Positions 18,385-27,275 of a DNA stretch of 64,000 nucleotides are shown here, in pieces; the first letter of the stretch is position 1, and every line of letters begins with the position of its first letter. The stretch spans positions 39,638 to 103,637 of the forward strand of contig PAPM01000012.1 of assembly GCA_002708905.1 (NCBI GenBank), given 5' to 3'. The notes below the pieces were generated by a model. It had not been told where the DNA came from. It worked only from the letters and a program-made list of their open reading frames with translations, and searched no databases. The stretch comes from Pseudomonadales bacterium. Lineage in GTDB: Bacteria > Pseudomonadota > Gammaproteobacteria > Pseudomonadales > Ketobacteraceae. Made by a program: the position numbers and the translations under genes.

Positions 18385-19365
18385 ATGAATAAATACAATG
18401 TATACGCCATCGGCAACGCCCTGGTGGACATGGAATTCGCCATCGAGGACGAATTTCTCGCCAGAATGAACATCGACAAAGGGGTGATGACCCTGGTGGA
18501 TACGGATCAACAGCAAGCGCTGTATGAAGCATTGGCGGGCCACACCGGCAAAATGGCCAGCGGGGGTTCTGCCGCCAACACCATCATCGCCGTCAGCCAT
18601 TTTGGAGGCAAATCCTTCTACTCCTGTAAAGTGGCCAATGATCCGGCCGGTGACTTCTACGTTCAGGACCTGGTTGCCGCCGGTGTGGACACCAACTTGC
18701 ACCAAGAACGGGAGCCAGGCATCAGCGGTAAATGCATTGTTATGATTACCCCGGATGCCGAGCGCACCATGCACACTCACCTGGGTATTTCAGAAACCGT
18801 CTCTGAAACCGAATTGCACCCTGAGGCCATTGCCGCATCGGATTACGTCTACCTTGAAGGCTATCTGGTTACCTCACCCTCGGGGCGCGCCGCCGCCATC
18901 AAGGCCCGTGAAATTGCCGAACAGGCCGGCATTAAAACCGCCCTCACCTTCTCCGACCCAAATATGGTCCGCTTCTTCAAGGACGGCCTGGGGGAAATGC
19001 TGGGCGGTGGAGTGGACCTGCTGTTCTGCAACCAGGAAGAGGCCCTCACCTGGGCGGAAACCGACAGCATTGAAACCGCAGCAGAAACCCTGAAAGCGGT
19101 GTGTAAAAGCTTCGCCATTACCCTGGGCAAAGACGGTGCCTTGTTGTTCGACGGCACGAACACCGTGCAGGTACCAGCCACACCAGTGCAGGCCGTGGAC
19201 ACCAACGGCGCCGGTGATATGTTTGCCGGTGCCTTCCTCTACGGCCTGACCCATGGTTACAGCTACGAGCAGGCCGGCCAACTGGCCACCAAAGCCGCTG
19301 CTCGACTGGTCACTCAGTTTGGGCCCCGTCTCAAGCCGGATCAGCACAAACCCCTGCTGGGTTAA
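18385..19365 (+). CDS. PfkB-family sugar/nucleoside kinase, probably adenosine kinase
   Basis: A 326-residue ribokinase-superfamily enzyme. The N-terminal GNALVDMEF, the central glycine-rich ASGGSAANT and the C-terminal anion-hole/catalytic motif DTNGAGDMFAG (catalytic Asp278) are all intact. Pseudomonad orthologues of this type are usually called adenosine kinase (adenosine + ATP to AMP + ADP); substrate is inferred from similarity only, so another sugar or nucleoside is possible. It starts 115 bp from the divergent mrcB. Confidence 0.85.
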   Translation: MNKYNVYAIGNALVDMEFAIEDEFLARMNIDKGVMTLVDTDQQQALYEALAGHTGKMASGGSAANTIIAVSHFGGKSFYSCKVANDPAGDFYVQDLVAAGVDTNLHQEREPGISGKCIVMITPDAERTMHTHLGISETVSETELHPEAIAASDYVYLEGYLVTSPSGRAAAIKAREIAEQAGIKTALTFSDPNMVRFFKDGLGEMLGGGVDLLFCNQEEALTWAETDSIETAAETLKAVCKSFAITLGKDGALLFDGTNTVQVPATPVQAVDTNGAGDMFAGAFLYGLTHGYSYEQAGQLATKAAARLVTQFGPRLKPDQHKPLLG

Positions 19366-19575
19366 GCAACTGTCGGAACAAACCGCTGCAAGAATAGCAA
19401 CTTAGCCATTTCTTGACTGAAATCCATCGCCCTTGCCCAGGATTGACTACACTTAAATGAGTCATTCGAAGCCAGGGCGATGCGTTGTCTCGAAAGTTAG
19501 AAACAGTCGAGCGCACGCTGAACCTGTTGTCAGCATAATCATGCTATTCACTTGTTGATAGAAGCGGGCACCTGC

Positions 19576-20367
19576 ATGTTCCTAGAGTCCAATTTCACCG
19601 AGCTGTTTGAGAAGACGGACAACCACTGTAAAGAATTACTCTCCCTGGCGATGGCAGGCATTCCTGCACTGGGGGAACCGCTCTCCTACGAGACTTTTGA
19701 AGACCTGTTTGCCGGTAACGCCAATCAGAACCGCGCCTTCTTCATAGAGCAGGGCGCGGTGGGTCATGAGCAGGAAGGCAAGACCCTGTTCCATTACGAC
19801 GAAGGGGACATTATCGGGCTTGAGTTGCTGGACGGTATGTCCCGGCCGAAATTCTATGCCGAATCCCCCGTGGTGCTGCGCCCCTATGACCGGGATGCCC
19901 TGTGGCAGGCCGCCATGGAAAACACCGAGAAGGCCCGTCAATGGGGCGACTACCTGCTGGCGGAATGCGCCCGTCACTCGGCCGTCATCGCGTCGCTGGA
20001 CACGCCAACCGACAAAGCCTCCCTGGGCTTCCAGACCTACGCAGCCGGTGAAACCATCATTGAGGAAGGCACGGAATCCGATACGGTCTATTCCATCGTG
20101 GAAGGTCACGCCGAGGTATTCGTGAAGGGCATCAAGGTGGGCGAAGTGCTGGAGGATGAGATCTTCGGTGCCATGTCACTGCTGACCCACAGCCCGCGCA
20201 CCGCCAGTGTGGTGGCGGATTGCCGCTGTCTGGTTATGGTGGTGCCCCGGCATCAGTTCGAAACCATGATCAAAACCCATCCACGGATCTGTATGAGCCT
20301 GATGGAAAACATGGCCCGCCAGATCGTAGCACTGAATCAACAGATTACCGCCAACCATAACGCATAA
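19576..20367 (+). CDS. Cyclic-nucleotide-binding-domain protein
   Basis: A 263-residue protein with a clear C-terminal cNMP-binding fold (about residues 155-245: FQTYAAGETIIEEGTESDTV, then FGAMSLLTHSPRTASV). The phosphate-binding cassette keeps the R-T-A-S-V end but lacks the usual glutamate, so ligand binding is uncertain. The N-terminal half (about 45-115) looks like a second, degenerate cNMP domain (FFIEQGAV...GDIIGLELLDG). No DNA-binding helix-turn-helix is present. The start at 19576 was preferred; an in-frame start at 19552 adds eight residues. The acyltransferase gene follows 40 bp later. Confidence 0.8.
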   Translation: MFLESNFTELFEKTDNHCKELLSLAMAGIPALGEPLSYETFEDLFAGNANQNRAFFIEQGAVGHEQEGKTLFHYDEGDIIGLELLDGMSRPKFYAESPVVLRPYDRDALWQAAMENTEKARQWGDYLLAECARHSAVIASLDTPTDKASLGFQTYAAGETIIEEGTESDTVYSIVEGHAEVFVKGIKVGEVLEDEIFGAMSLLTHSPRTASVVADCRCLVMVVPRHQFETMIKTHPRICMSLMENMARQIVALNQQITANHNA

Positions 20368-20407
20368 ACAAGCAGGCATAGCTCGCACGGAAAGGAAGTA
20401 AGTCACC

Positions 20408-21256
20408 ATGAATGCCGATGTACAATCCCTGAAGCGGGTTTCCCGCTTCACGCCTCCGCCTTTGGAAAAAGTTAAAGCCGCCAATCGATTGGCCCGACTT
20501 TATTTTCATCCTGAGTTTCAGGGACTGGAAAATGTGGACCCCCTAAAACCGGCGCTTTATGTCTGCAACCACACACTGTACGGCATGCTGGATGGGCCCC
20601 TGCTGTACGAAAAACTTTATCAGGAAAAAGGCATCGTGCTGCGGGCGCTGGGTGACAGCTTTCACTTCAAGATTCCTTTCTGGGGCAAGATGTTGAAACG
20701 TACCGGCTCGGTAGAAGGCACCCGGGAAAATTGCTCCCGCCTGATGGAACAGGGCGAGCACATCCTGGTTTACCCCGGCGGCGGCCGTGAAGTGGCAAAG
20801 CGCAAGGGCGAGCAAGGCAAGCTCACCTGGAAAACCCGCACCGGCTTTGCCTACATGGCCATGAAATACCAGTACCCGATTATTCCCGTTGCAGCCATCG
20901 GTGCCGATGATGCTCTGGACATTGTTTGGGACGCCTATGACTTTATGCAAAACCCCATTGGCCGTTGGTTACTGAAACATGACCGCAACAACACCCTGAG
21001 AGGTGGCGAACTGATTATGCCCCTCTGCAAGGGCGTTGGACCCACCCTCATTCCGCGGCCGGAAAAGTTCTACTTTTCCATCGGCAAACCCATTGATACC
21101 CGCGTTTACCAAGGCCAGGAAAACGACAAGGAAATGCAGTGGCAACTGCGGGTACAGACCATGCAGGCCATTGAGGCGGAGCTGAGCAAGCTGGAACAGG
21201 TGCGCATGCGGGATCGGAATATCGGGCCTCTGCGCAAGTTACTGACCGGACGCTAA
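20408..21256 (+). CDS. PlsC-like acyltransferase (LPLAT/MGAT-like family)
   Basis: A 282-residue membrane-associated acyltransferase. It contains a CNHTLYGMLDGP catalytic segment, in which the His-Asp spacing is HX6D rather than the classical HX4D, and a glycine-rich VYPGGGREVAKRKGEQGKL block followed by KTRTGFAYMAMKY, characteristic of LPLAT_MGAT-like acyltransferases. The acyl acceptor is unknown. The upstream GGAAAGGAAG provides a ribosome site. Probably cotranscribed with the cNMP-binding protein. Confidence 0.82.
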   Translation: MNADVQSLKRVSRFTPPPLEKVKAANRLARLYFHPEFQGLENVDPLKPALYVCNHTLYGMLDGPLLYEKLYQEKGIVLRALGDSFHFKIPFWGKMLKRTGSVEGTRENCSRLMEQGEHILVYPGGGREVAKRKGEQGKLTWKTRTGFAYMAMKYQYPIIPVAAIGADDALDIVWDAYDFMQNPIGRWLLKHDRNNTLRGGELIMPLCKGVGPTLIPRPEKFYFSIGKPIDTRVYQGQENDKEMQWQLRVQTMQAIEAELSKLEQVRMRDRNIGPLRKLLTGR

Positions 21257-21269
21257 TCACATAATCTTA

Positions 21270-22529
21270 TCAATCCCCGGGTTTGCAAGGCCCCTTGGGG
21301 CGCGACGGCATAGGCGCCTTGATGCCTTCTGACTCCAGCTTGGCCAACCAATTGCCCGCCTGGGCATTAACCCCCCCGGTGAGTGTTGCGCTGGCGAAAG
21401 CATCAAAGGCTGCTTCTTTTTTGCCCTGCTCATACAGGCTGATCCCCAGTAAAAGGTTGGCGTGCCCGGAATGTTCAGCCGCTATCGGTTTCTCACATAA
21501 TTGCAGAATGGCACTATTCATTTTCTGCCATTGGGCGCGCTGCATCAGAGTCTGCGCCCAGAACAGATATAAGGGCGCTTCCCCGGTCAGCTTCGCAGCC
21601 TGCTCCAACGCATTCAGGGCGTGCTGCTGCTCCCGCGCCTGCCACCAGTATTCAAACAGCCTTTTATAATGTTCACCATTTGCCACCACATTGCCCTGGG
21701 CCATGGCCTGTTGTAATCGTTCTGCAGCGGTGAATGGATTACCTTGAGATGCATACAAACTGCTTAACAGCAAACTGTTTGCCTGGTCCTGCAACAGCCC
21801 GAGCTGGCGCGCCAGAATCAGATAATGCAGGGCCTGCTCAACTTTATTTTGCTTCAACAATACCGACACCATTTGTGACCAATACCGTGCTGTTGCCATA
21901 TCCTGTTCGATCAACTGTTTGAGTGCCCGCCCACAGAGATCAAAGTCCTGGATGCCATAGGCGAGCGCCACCACCTGCTGAAACTGGCGCTCATCGACTC
22001 CCGGTGAAAGTTGCATGAACCTTTCCAGCGCAGCCGCCACCTTAAGATAATCTCCCAATTCATATCGAACCCGGGCGTAGGCCAATGCCAGTTTTGCATC
22101 GGTGAGGGACGCTACCGGCCCCAACGCCTGCAACACAGACAACGCTTGCTGCGGTTGCTTATCCAGCAGGTAAATCTCCGCCAGTTCACGTCGTAAGTCA
22201 GCCGCCACCAACGGCGACAATGCGTCCGCTTGTAATGCAGACTGGTAGTATTCGATCGCCTTCTGATAATCACCCTGCTGCACAAAATGACGGGCCAATT
22301 GGGAGCCCACACTGGCGCGGGCATAATCACTATTGAGTTCTTTGAAACGGGATTCCATTTCACTGATACTGAGGCGAGCCGATTCGGATAACGACTGCTG
22401 CGGGTTCAGCAACAGCTTGCTGCGGTATTGTTCCGCCTGACCCGGGGAGGCGACAAGCAGCGCAGACAAAAATAACAGGGTTGCGCACAGAAATTTGGGG
22501 AGGGAAAGTTTACCGTCACACATAGCCAC
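21270..22529 (-). CDS. Secreted TPR protein of the TonB2-type cluster
   Basis: A 419-residue periplasmic protein with a signal peptide (about 1-32) and a solenoid of tetratricopeptide repeats (QGDYQKAIEYYQSALQADAL at about residues 90-110 is the clearest). Last gene of the leftward DUF3450-exbB-exbB-exbD-tonB-TPR unit, 6 bp after tonB. TPR proteins in this position occur in TonB2/TtpC-type systems, where they are thought to link the energised complex to the outer membrane. Start codons at residue 1 or 3 cannot be told apart. Confidence 0.85.
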   Translation of the reverse strand: MAMCDGKLSLPKFLCATLLFLSALLVASPGQAEQYRSKLLLNPQQSLSESARLSISEMESRFKELNSDYARASVGSQLARHFVQQGDYQKAIEYYQSALQADALSPLVAADLRRELAEIYLLDKQPQQALSVLQALGPVASLTDAKLALAYARVRYELGDYLKVAAALERFMQLSPGVDERQFQQVVALAYGIQDFDLCGRALKQLIEQDMATARYWSQMVSVLLKQNKVEQALHYLILARQLGLLQDQANSLLLSSLYASQGNPFTAAERLQQAMAQGNVVANGEHYKRLFEYWWQAREQQHALNALEQAAKLTGEAPLYLFWAQTLMQRAQWQKMNSAILQLCEKPIAAEHSGHANLLLGISLYEQGKKEAAFDAFASATLTGGVNAQAGNWLAKLESEGIKAPMPSRPKGPCKPGD

Positions 22530-22535
22530 AGCAGC

Positions 22536-23240
22536 TCAATCCAGATACGGGCTGTTATCAGGGTAATCACGCCAGAACAGCTCGATCTTTTGCGTCAGAA
22601 TAAGCTCGCCTTTAGCTCCCGCCCCAATATCCAGATCGCGCATATCGTAGAGCCAATCCTCCACCGCCCGCACCACATTGTCTTCAAACACGCCCCCGGG
22701 ATGCGCATCCAGCACACGCACGTCCGCGGTACGCCCTTCCCTGGTCAAGCGAAATGCCACCCGCACCCAGCCATTAATTTTATGTTGCCAGGCCCGTTCA
22801 GGAATATTCGGACGCCGGGTAGCCAGGGGAACAACTTCCATATAGCCCTTGCCTTTTTCACCTTCAGCAAAGCCATCGCCGGATACCGGCACTGACCAAT
22901 TGGACTGAGGCCCTGCAATCGATGGAGCAAAATCCTGTAGCGCCGGAGCCTGCGCAGCGACGTCCGGGCGCGTTAAGGTCGGGGCCTGAATCGGCGCACT
23001 CAGCACAGGTATCAACTCCCGGGTTTGCATGGGTTCCACTGCATCCTCCACCATGGCCGTGTCGGATTCAGCCTCCGGTGGCGGTGGTTCTTCGGGAAGC
23101 TCGATAAACTGCATCTGCGTAACGGCTTCCGTCATCAATTCCTGAGTGCTGTCGGACATCACCAGTTTCAACATAAAACTGAACAACAACAGCGTGACCA
23201 CCGAGCCAAGCAGGACACCTCCCAGCCAACGCGCAATCAT
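22536..23240 (-). CDS. tonB: TonB-family energy transducer
   Basis: A 234-residue periplasm-spanning protein: a transmembrane anchor (about 7-27), an acidic Pro/Glu-rich segment (ELPEEPPPPEAES, about 47-60), and a C-terminal TonB domain (about 145-225, with RRPNIPERAWQHKINGWVRV and AVEDWLYD). It transmits the proton-motive force captured by ExbB/ExbD to TonB-dependent receptors. It starts inside the exbD stop (4-bp overlap). The linker is short, as in TonB2-type proteins. Confidence 0.9.
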   Translation of the reverse strand: MIARWLGGVLLGSVVTLLLFSFMLKLVMSDSTQELMTEAVTQMQFIELPEEPPPPEAESDTAMVEDAVEPMQTRELIPVLSAPIQAPTLTRPDVAAQAPALQDFAPSIAGPQSNWSVPVSGDGFAEGEKGKGYMEVVPLATRRPNIPERAWQHKINGWVRVAFRLTREGRTADVRVLDAHPGGVFEDNVVRAVEDWLYDMRDLDIGAGAKGELILTQKIELFWRDYPDNSPYLD

Positions 23241-23647
23241 TGCGCCCCGGGCCTTGCCGCAATGGCAATCTGATCAATGTCCGCCAATCGAATTTGATCC
23301 ATCACTTTAACCAGAATACCGGTATCCGCCCGTTCATCGGACTGAACCACGACGGTGCCCTGGGGGCTTTCTGCGTGCATGCGCGCCACTTTGGCTTTTA
23401 AGGCCCGCACATCAATGGGACGGCCATCAATCCAGATATCACCGGACTCGTGAATGGCGATGAGGATGTTCGCACTCTCCTGGCGCTGTGCGGTATCCGC
23501 TTTGGGCGTGTTCACAGCAATACCGGACTCTTTAACGAAGGAGGTGGTCACGATAAAAAAGATCAGCATGATGAAGACCACATCCAGCATGGGTGTCAGA
23601 TCCAGCTCCGTTTCCTGGTCAGCCTGTTGATGCCTACGGGTTGCCAT
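23237..23647 (-). CDS. exbD: ExbD/TolR-family transporter protein
   Basis: A 136-residue protein with a single transmembrane helix containing the proton-relevant Asp in ELDLTPMLDVVFIMLIFF (about residues 13-30) and a periplasmic C-terminal domain. The start at 23647 is chosen because AAAGGAGAGG precedes it by a few bases; the in-frame start at 23671 has no better site. It overlaps the second exbB by 14 bp and tonB by 4 bp, indicating tight coupling. Confidence 0.93.
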   Translation of the reverse strand: MATRRHQQADQETELDLTPMLDVVFIMLIFFIVTTSFVKESGIAVNTPKADTAQRQESANILIAIHESGDIWIDGRPIDVRALKAKVARMHAESPQGTVVVQSDERADTGILVKVMDQIRLADIDQIAIAARPGAQ

Positions 23648-24206
23648 GAACCTCTCCTTTATAGCCATCACCTCCGGGTACGCCGAACGTCAACCCATCT
23701 TTAAACCGCTCCAACCGGTCCTGGGTCCAACGTTGCAATTGCGCCAGCATATATAATCCACTGATGGATATGACCAGTCCCGCCATGGTGGGCAGCGTGG
23801 CCCTGAACACACCCCGCGCCATACTTTGCGCATCACTGGTGCCTTCCAGGGCGATGACATCAAATACGGTGACCATTCCCGTCACGGTTCCCAGCAATCC
23901 CAGCAACGGGCACAGCAGGACCAGCGCCCGAATCAATGGTAGAAACTGGTTCAGACGCAGGTTCATATCCACAATTAACGCTTCCCGCACCTGATGGGCA
24001 AACCAGGAACTGCGCTCCCCCCGACTCATCCACTGTTGTTGCGATTGTGTGGTCTGGTTGCGTGCGAACAACAGCAAGTACAACAGACGTTCACCGATCA
24101 AGGTCCACATCACGGCAGACACCAGCAATAACAACCAGATCACCGGGCCGCCCTGTTCCGCGAAATCCTCCAGGTTGCGCCATACCGCTTTCCACATTTC
24201 AATCAT
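23634..24206 (-). CDS. exbB: MotA/TolQ/ExbB proton channel protein (second ExbB)
   Basis: A 190-residue three-helix channel subunit. The helices lie at about 15-37, 105-130 and 140-165, with the conserved PLLGLLGTVTGMVTVF segment. Start 24206 is supported by a GGGAG site and overlaps the upstream exbB stop by 8 bp. This is the simple, short ExbB that pairs with ExbD; the longer upstream ExbB carries an extra N-terminal part. Two different ExbB-type proteins in one unit is the TtpC-type arrangement. Confidence 0.92.
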   Translation of the reverse strand: MIEMWKAVWRNLEDFAEQGGPVIWLLLLVSAVMWTLIGERLLYLLLFARNQTTQSQQQWMSRGERSSWFAHQVREALIVDMNLRLNQFLPLIRALVLLCPLLGLLGTVTGMVTVFDVIALEGTSDAQSMARGVFRATLPTMAGLVISISGLYMLAQLQRWTQDRLERFKDGLTFGVPGGDGYKGEVHGNP

Positions 24207-25578
24207 GGCCGCTCCCTGCCTCGACCCGAGCAGCAAGCAGTCCCGCACTCTGTTCATCCAAACGCTGTACCAGGTTCCTGGACATGGACACTACAAAACT
24301 GTGGGAGAACAACAGCGGTATGGCCACCACCAACCCCAGCACGGTGGTCATTAAGGCTTGGGAAATACCGCCGGCCATCAGTTTGGGATCGCCGTTGCCA
24401 AACAGGCTGATGGACTGGAAGGTCAGGATCATTCCGGTCACCGTACCCAACAATCCCAGCAGCGGCGCCACAGCCGCCAGTAATTTAATAAAGTTCTGTC
24501 CACGCTCCAGCGCAGGCAGTTCCGTCAACACCATTTCATCCAGCTTGAACTGGTAGTTCTCATCATTGGCCGTACGAAAGCGTTCCGCCCGCAACAAGAC
24601 CCGTCCCAATGGATTGCTCTCTGTTGGCGTTTCCAATTGCTTGAGTTGCGCATTTACTTTGATCGTCACCCATAACAGATAGCTGATCCGCCACAACGCC
24701 ACCAACAAACCCATTGCCCCTAGTGCGAGAATAATGACTCCGATCCAACCCGCCTGCTGAATACGCTCCACCAGGGATACTGAGTGGCCGAACTGCCGAA
24801 TGAGTGAACCCCGGGACGGATCGATCACCAAAGTCTGCATACCTGCCGTTGCAGGATCAAACTCCGCAATGGTTTGGGTGAAACGATTTGGGGGCTGAAT
24901 TGAAGGCAGCAGCAGCTCTCCGCTTTCCGGCAGATACTGGAAAAAACCTTCGGCGCCAAACACAGAAAAGACACCAACCCGGGTCAAGAGCGTGGTCTGC
25001 TGTCGACCGGCACCATCCACATACTGCCCCTGAAATTGATCGACAATTGCGGAGGCTGTCATCTCCTCCTGCATCAGTAACCAAAGCGACTCCAGGTCGT
25101 TGATGGTGGGCAACGCCTGCAATGCAGCAAGGCGCTCCATTTCCGCGGCACGTTCCGGATGCTGCAGGGCGACCGGCGATTGCTGCAGACTGGCGCCGGT
25201 CTCCCCGGCAATACGGGAAAACGCACCCTGCAACGCCCGCAATTGTTTACCCCGCTCCGCAATGGATTGTTCCAGAGTATCCACATCAGCTGTCAGCTGC
25301 TCCAGTTCAGCCTGCAGGGGTTGCAGGGATTTTTCCTGGTTGCGTTTCTGCGCACGGGCTTGTTCCAGTCTGGCCTGCTGTGCTTTCTGCTCGCTGAGAA
25401 ACCGTTGCTCCCGTGCCTGCCATTGCTTGCGTTGGTCAGCTCGTTCCTGTTTGAGTTGATCCAACAACTGCTGCAGGGAGGCAACGGTTTCCGTATTTTC
25501 TGCTTGCGCAGGCACCACGAACATCAGTAACACAGCGAGCGCGAATACCGTTTTCACCTTGGTTATTAACACGCTCAT
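24199..25578 (-). CDS. TtpC-like ExbB with signal peptide and coiled-coil extension
   Basis: A 459-residue protein. A signal peptide (MSVLITKVKTVFALAVLLMF..., about 1-26) and a long periplasmic Gln/Arg/Glu coiled coil (about 30-130) precede the MotA/TolQ/ExbB domain (helix near 265-290, then about 340-440, with PLLGLLGTVTGMILTF). This matches TtpC of Vibrio-type TonB2 systems, which is essential there for TonB2 function. The start at 25578 overlaps the preceding stop (ATGA); a longer reading of the frame would lack the signal peptide at its start. Name by similarity. Confidence 0.88.
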   Translation of the reverse strand: MSVLITKVKTVFALAVLLMFVVPAQAENTETVASLQQLLDQLKQERADQRKQWQAREQRFLSEQKAQQARLEQARAQKRNQEKSLQPLQAELEQLTADVDTLEQSIAERGKQLRALQGAFSRIAGETGASLQQSPVALQHPERAAEMERLAALQALPTINDLESLWLLMQEEMTASAIVDQFQGQYVDGAGRQQTTLLTRVGVFSVFGAEGFFQYLPESGELLLPSIQPPNRFTQTIAEFDPATAGMQTLVIDPSRGSLIRQFGHSVSLVERIQQAGWIGVIILALGAMGLLVALWRISYLLWVTIKVNAQLKQLETPTESNPLGRVLLRAERFRTANDENYQFKLDEMVLTELPALERGQNFIKLLAAVAPLLGLLGTVTGMILTFQSISLFGNGDPKLMAGGISQALMTTVLGLVVAIPLLFSHSFVVSMSRNLVQRLDEQSAGLLAARVEAGSGHD

Positions 25579-26324
25579 GGTTGCAGCTCCGCCAGCAAAG
25601 GCAGAGGCAACAACTCCGGTGCCACCTGGCCTTTCGCTACCCGTATGCCTGCCAATACGAAACGCACCGAGTCCTGGGCCAGGGGTTGCCATTGCTTCTC
25701 CTGACGATTCCAGACACCCGCTTCGGTGCCATCCGGCGTTATGAAATACAACGCCAGTCGGCCTATGCGCAGACATTCCACGCTGCGGGATTCCCCCTGC
25801 CAGTCAATCTGATCCCGATAGGCTTCCAGGCTATAGCTGTAATCCAGCTCGATCTGAAAGGCCTCCATAACCAGCTGAAAACGATCACCCAACGCCAGGC
25901 CGGGGTCCAGAATTCGCTCACGCAAAATCAACACAGAATCAATTCGATCCTGATGATGAAAGGGTATATCCAGAACAATGAATTGCTCCAACGCCCGCGC
26001 CATACTCAACAACAGTGGCGCCAGGCGCTTCTCTGTGGTCTCAATCTGGTCCAACTGTTGTTGCAGCTGCTGCTGTTTCTGGCGTTGCTGTTCTATGCTC
26101 TTGAGCAGCTGGTTTTTTTGCGTGTCAAAAAAGTCTGAATCCAGCATGAGCTGCTGATACTCTTCCAACATGGCCTGGGTTTGGTCTGCGGCTTTATCCA
26201 CTACTTTTTGCGAGGCAACCGCCTGACGGTTCAACGCCTCCGCCGCCTGCAACCCGTCATCCAAAGCACTGCCATAGGCAGGCAGGCACAATAAACAGAG
26301 CACAGATGAAAACAACAACCTCAT
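25575..26324 (-). CDS. DUF3450 periplasmic coiled-coil protein of the TonB2-type cluster
   Basis: A 249-residue exported protein (signal peptide about 1-19) with a long Gln/Lys-rich coiled coil (about 30-105) and a C-terminal domain with LDIPFHHQDRIDSV and YFITPDGTEAGVW, matching the DUF3450 family. These are routinely the first gene of ttpC-exbB-exbD-tonB2-TPR clusters; biochemical function is not established. First gene of this unit; 137 bp separate it from the SDR gene, which runs in the same direction. Confidence 0.85.
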   Translation of the reverse strand: MRLLFSSVLCLLCLPAYGSALDDGLQAAEALNRQAVASQKVVDKAADQTQAMLEEYQQLMLDSDFFDTQKNQLLKSIEQQRQKQQQLQQQLDQIETTEKRLAPLLLSMARALEQFIVLDIPFHHQDRIDSVLILRERILDPGLALGDRFQLVMEAFQIELDYSYSLEAYRDQIDWQGESRSVECLRIGRLALYFITPDGTEAGVWNRQEKQWQPLAQDSVRFVLAGIRVAKGQVAPELLPLPLLAELQP

Positions 26325-26461
26325 GCATTCCCCCGATCTTTATTTGAATAGTAAGGGTGTACTGACGGAACATTAGTACAACAATCGAACGAAGGGAACC
26401 GTCTACCGGTGATCAGGCCAATCCACAATGGCGTTTGACCCACAAAACGCACTCTCGATTA

Positions 26462-27244
26462 TCAGTCAGCGGGAACCGCCTGCTTGAAGTAATCGGGGAT
26501 TTCATCGTTGCTCACCAGGGCGGAGTCTGCCTTTTGCGGTGACAGCGCAAAACGCACCGCAGCAGCGGCCAGCACATTGACATCAATGACCGGGCACACA
26601 CGACCCACGATTTTATAGACAGGTTCCATAGGCACTGAAACCTTGAACGAAGTAGGCAAACCCGGAATGGTGCGCCTGGTACCGGAGACAAAACCGGCCC
26701 GCAGACAAATTGCGCTGCCGCGGTTCTCCGCATCGTTTTCTATGCAACTCTCAATCTTGCGCTTGCCCTGATAGTAACCGGGTATCAGGCGGGGAAAAGG
26801 ATACCACCAGTCATTCATATTGGAGCGATCCCGGGTAATGACCACAAATTTGTCGGCCTTGACGTCCTTGCTGATGCCATAGGCATTCACATTGGCATCA
26901 CCACAGGTGCGTACCATGTTTTCATTGGACCAGGGTGTAATCGCACCGACACAGGAGATGCAGGCTTGTATATGATATTGGGCAAGCACCTCCCGCAAGC
27001 CGTCACGCACAGTCTGCGGCGCCAAGAGGTCGCCCTTGAGAAAGTGGAGCCGCTCGGTCTGGTAAACCGGATTGGTGCGCAGCCAGGACGGTGCCGCTCC
27101 CGTGCGGCTTACCACAAACACATGCAGTGCTTTGTCCCGGGACAAAGCCTGCGCCAACACCGCTGTACCCACAAACCCGGTACCACCGAACACAACCAGG
27201 GCTCGGGTACGTTTTGAGGAAGGGATCGGGGAAGGATTCGACAT
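26462..27244 (-). CDS. NAD(P)-binding atypical SDR/epimerase-family protein
   Basis: A 260-residue Rossmann-fold protein with the nucleotide-binding GGTGFVG motif (about residues 20-26) and a possible YxxxK in GYYQGKRK. Substrate is unknown; similar proteins are annotated as NAD-dependent epimerase/dehydratase or NmrA-like. The start is preceded by GGTGAG within a 17-bp tandem duplication shared with the end of hmuV, so the gene lies immediately downstream of hmuV (18-bp gap) and may be cotranscribed with hmuUV. Confidence 0.8.
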   Translation of the reverse strand: MSNPSPIPSSKRTRALVVFGGTGFVGTAVLAQALSRDKALHVFVVSRTGAAPSWLRTNPVYQTERLHFLKGDLLAPQTVRDGLREVLAQYHIQACISCVGAITPWSNENMVRTCGDANVNAYGISKDVKADKFVVITRDRSNMNDWWYPFPRLIPGYYQGKRKIESCIENDAENRGSAICLRAGFVSGTRRTIPGLPTSFKVSVPMEPVYKIVGRVCPVIDVNVLAAAAVRFALSPQKADSALVSNDEIPDYFKQAVPAD

Positions 27245-27275
27245 GTTAACTCACCACTCATGTTAACTCACCACT
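27242..27275. repeat. 17-bp tandem duplication at the hmuV-SDR junction
   Basis: CATGTTAACTCACCACT occurs twice head to tail (27242-27258 and 27259-27275). On the minus strand each copy carries a GGTGAG ribosome-site-like sequence and an ATG. The copy at 27259-27275 overlaps the hmuV stop; the other provides the SDR start. Confidence 0.9.

Noticed and set aside
25579..25776. 66-residue N-terminal extension of the TtpC-like ExbB
   Set aside because: It overlaps the DUF3450 gene, lacks a ribosome site and would bury the signal peptide. The start at 25578 overlaps the upstream stop as ATGA.
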